Shown in pieces: positions 14,084 through 16,912 of a stretch of DNA of 16,912 nucleotides. The DNA is taken from the NCBI GenBank assembly GCA_035642125.1, contig DASQSZ010000340.1, positions 1 through 16,912 on the forward strand. The letters run 5' to 3'. Under the pieces are notes generated by a model. It was given only the letters and a program-made list of their open reading frames with translations. It was not told the DNA's origin and ran no database searches. Every line of letters starts with the position of its first letter. Position 1 is the first letter of the stretch. The DNA comes from CALAED01 sp937891035 (GTDB lineage: Bacteria; Actinomycetota; Actinomycetes; Streptosporangiales; Streptosporangiaceae). The translations under genes and the position numbers were made by a program.

Positions 14084-14278
14084 TCAGGCGGCCGGCGCGT
14101 GCTCGGTGGCGCGCTCGGCCGCGAAGTCGTCGAGCACCGAGCGGATCCGCCGGACGCACGCGCCGCAGCCGGGTCGCATGCCGCAGGCCGCGCGCACCGC
14201 CTTGGGGGTGGTGGCTCCCGCGATCGCTTTGTCGCGCACATCGCCTTCGGTGACGGCATGGCAGACGCAGACGTACAT
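14084..14278 (-). CDS. bfd: Bacterioferritin-associated ferredoxin, [2Fe-2S]
   Basis: This 64-residue protein begins MYVCVCHAVTE and has the Bfd-type [2Fe-2S] cysteines C4, C6, C38 and C41 (GCGAC). C32 is an extra cysteine. Bfd docks on bacterioferritin and passes electrons through its haem so that stored ferric iron can be reduced and released. An AGAGGTGA on the reverse strand about eight bases before the ATG serves as ribosome-binding site. It is the first gene of the leftward bfd-bfr pair, and a DtxR/IdeR-like box sits 40 bases upstream of the start. Confidence 0.93.
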   Translation of the reverse strand: MYVCVCHAVTEGDVRDKAIAGATTPKAVRAACGMRPGCGACVRRIRSVLDDFAAERATEHAPAA

Positions 14279-14317
14279 CGGGCGGTCACCTCTCGCGGGG
14301 CGGCGGCTCAGTCGATC

Positions 14318-14336
14318 TAAGGTAAGGCTCTCCTAA
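14318..14336 (-). promoter_or_regulatory. DtxR/IdeR-type iron box upstream of bfd
   Basis: Read on the reverse strand, the site is TTAGGAGAGCCTTACCTTA. It matches the IdeR consensus TTAGGTTAGSCTAACCTAA at 15 of 19 positions, with both half-sites recognisable. A weak reverse-strand promoter can be drawn around it: TTACTT (14338-14343) and TTAGAT (14314-14319), 18 bases apart, so the box would fill the spacer and block polymerase. That predicts repression of bfd-bfr when iron is plentiful. The same gap also serves glgX on the other strand, 135 bases away. Confidence 0.7.
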
Positions 14337-14470
14337 GAAGTAAATCAGACGAGGCTTAAGTCCGCCAGTTCGATCATGTGCGGATTCCGCCACGTGTGGC
14401 CCGCTATCGGCGGGGAACTCTGAGGTTCTTGAAGACGGCGCGTTGGACACCGTGGCGGGAGACTGGAAGC

Positions 14471-16661
<2,191 letters not shown>

Positions 16662-16669
<8 letters not shown>

Positions 16670-16912
16670 CCCCACGGGCACCTATCGGATCCAGCTGCGC
16701 CCGCCCGAGCCGGGACGAGAGCGGCCGAGCGGGTTCGCCGCCGCGGCGGCGCAGGCCGGGTATCTCGCGGCGCTCGGCGTCTCGCACGTTTACCTGTCGC
16801 CGGTGCTGCAGGCGGCGCCGGGTTCGGCGCACGGGTACGACGTGGTCGACCACCGTATGATCTCCGCCGAGCTGGGCGGCGAGCAGGGCTTTCGCGCCAT
16901 GGTCGCGGCATT
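16662..16912 (+). CDS. treY: Maltooligosyl trehalose synthase TreY, 5' part (cut by window end)
   Basis: The frame runs from a GTG at 16662 to the window end, 83 full codons. It begins VPDPTGTYRIQLRP and continues through YLAALGVSHVYLSPVLQAAPGSAHGYDVVDHRMISAELGG, the highly conserved N-terminus of TreY (GH13). This enzyme turns the reducing-end alpha-1,4 link of maltooligosaccharides into a trehalose-type alpha-1,1 link; TreZ then frees trehalose. The GTG overlaps the glgX stop by eight bases, so it is translationally coupled. Between the TYRIQL strand and the YLAALGVSH helix is a Pro/Arg/Glu-rich stretch (PPEPGRERPSGF) somewhat longer than usual. treZ is expected downstream but not visible. 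Confidence 0.93.

Overview
The window is high-G+C DNA with strong G/C third-position bias, several GTG/TTG starts and likely leaderless promoters. Gene content (DUF222-HNH protein, birA next to a class III cyclase, ppk1 next to a MutT1-type Nudix/phosphatase fusion, an iron-dependent-repressor-like box, glgX-treY) points to an actinobacterium. A Streptosporangiales-like organism is my best guess, not a proof.

Left third (1-3650), the accessory part. A DUF222-HNH endonuclease-like gene (236-2254) is followed by about 1.4 kb without an intact gene. That stretch holds a decayed copy of the 5' half of birA with its upstream region (about 2291-2760), a probable CRISPR leader (2761-2995), and a small six-repeat, five-spacer CRISPR array (2996-3404) with no cas genes in view. 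The second copy of the birA upstream region then runs into the intact birA. The array is thus bracketed by two direct copies of the same segment. Each copy also keeps the Shine-Dalgarno site, start codon and first few codons of a gene facing left whose body is gone.

Middle (3648-8803), chromosomal housekeeping. Biotin protein ligase, a two-TM bacterial PH-domain protein and a class III adenylate cyclase form a rightward group ending at a strong hairpin. Facing it is a leftward sigma factor/membrane anti-sigma-like pair whose stop and start codons overlap. An enoyl-CoA hydratase is transcribed divergently from that pair.

Right (8901-16912). ppk1 and a Nudix plus histidine-phosphatase fusion run rightward with overlapping ends. 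Converging on them is a leftward row of bfd, bfr and a CYTH-CHAD protein. The polyphosphate polymerase and a putative polyphosphate-binding protein therefore sit side by side, and the iron-storage pair lies under a DtxR/IdeR-type box at 14318-14336. Divergent from bfd is glgX followed by the start of treY (8-base overlap, cut by the window end), the glycogen-to-trehalose route. GlgX carries an unusual collagen-like Gly-X-Y insertion.

Most of the window is recognisable. The least explained part is the CRISPR remnant between duplicated birA segments. I see no clear candidate for a wholly new system.
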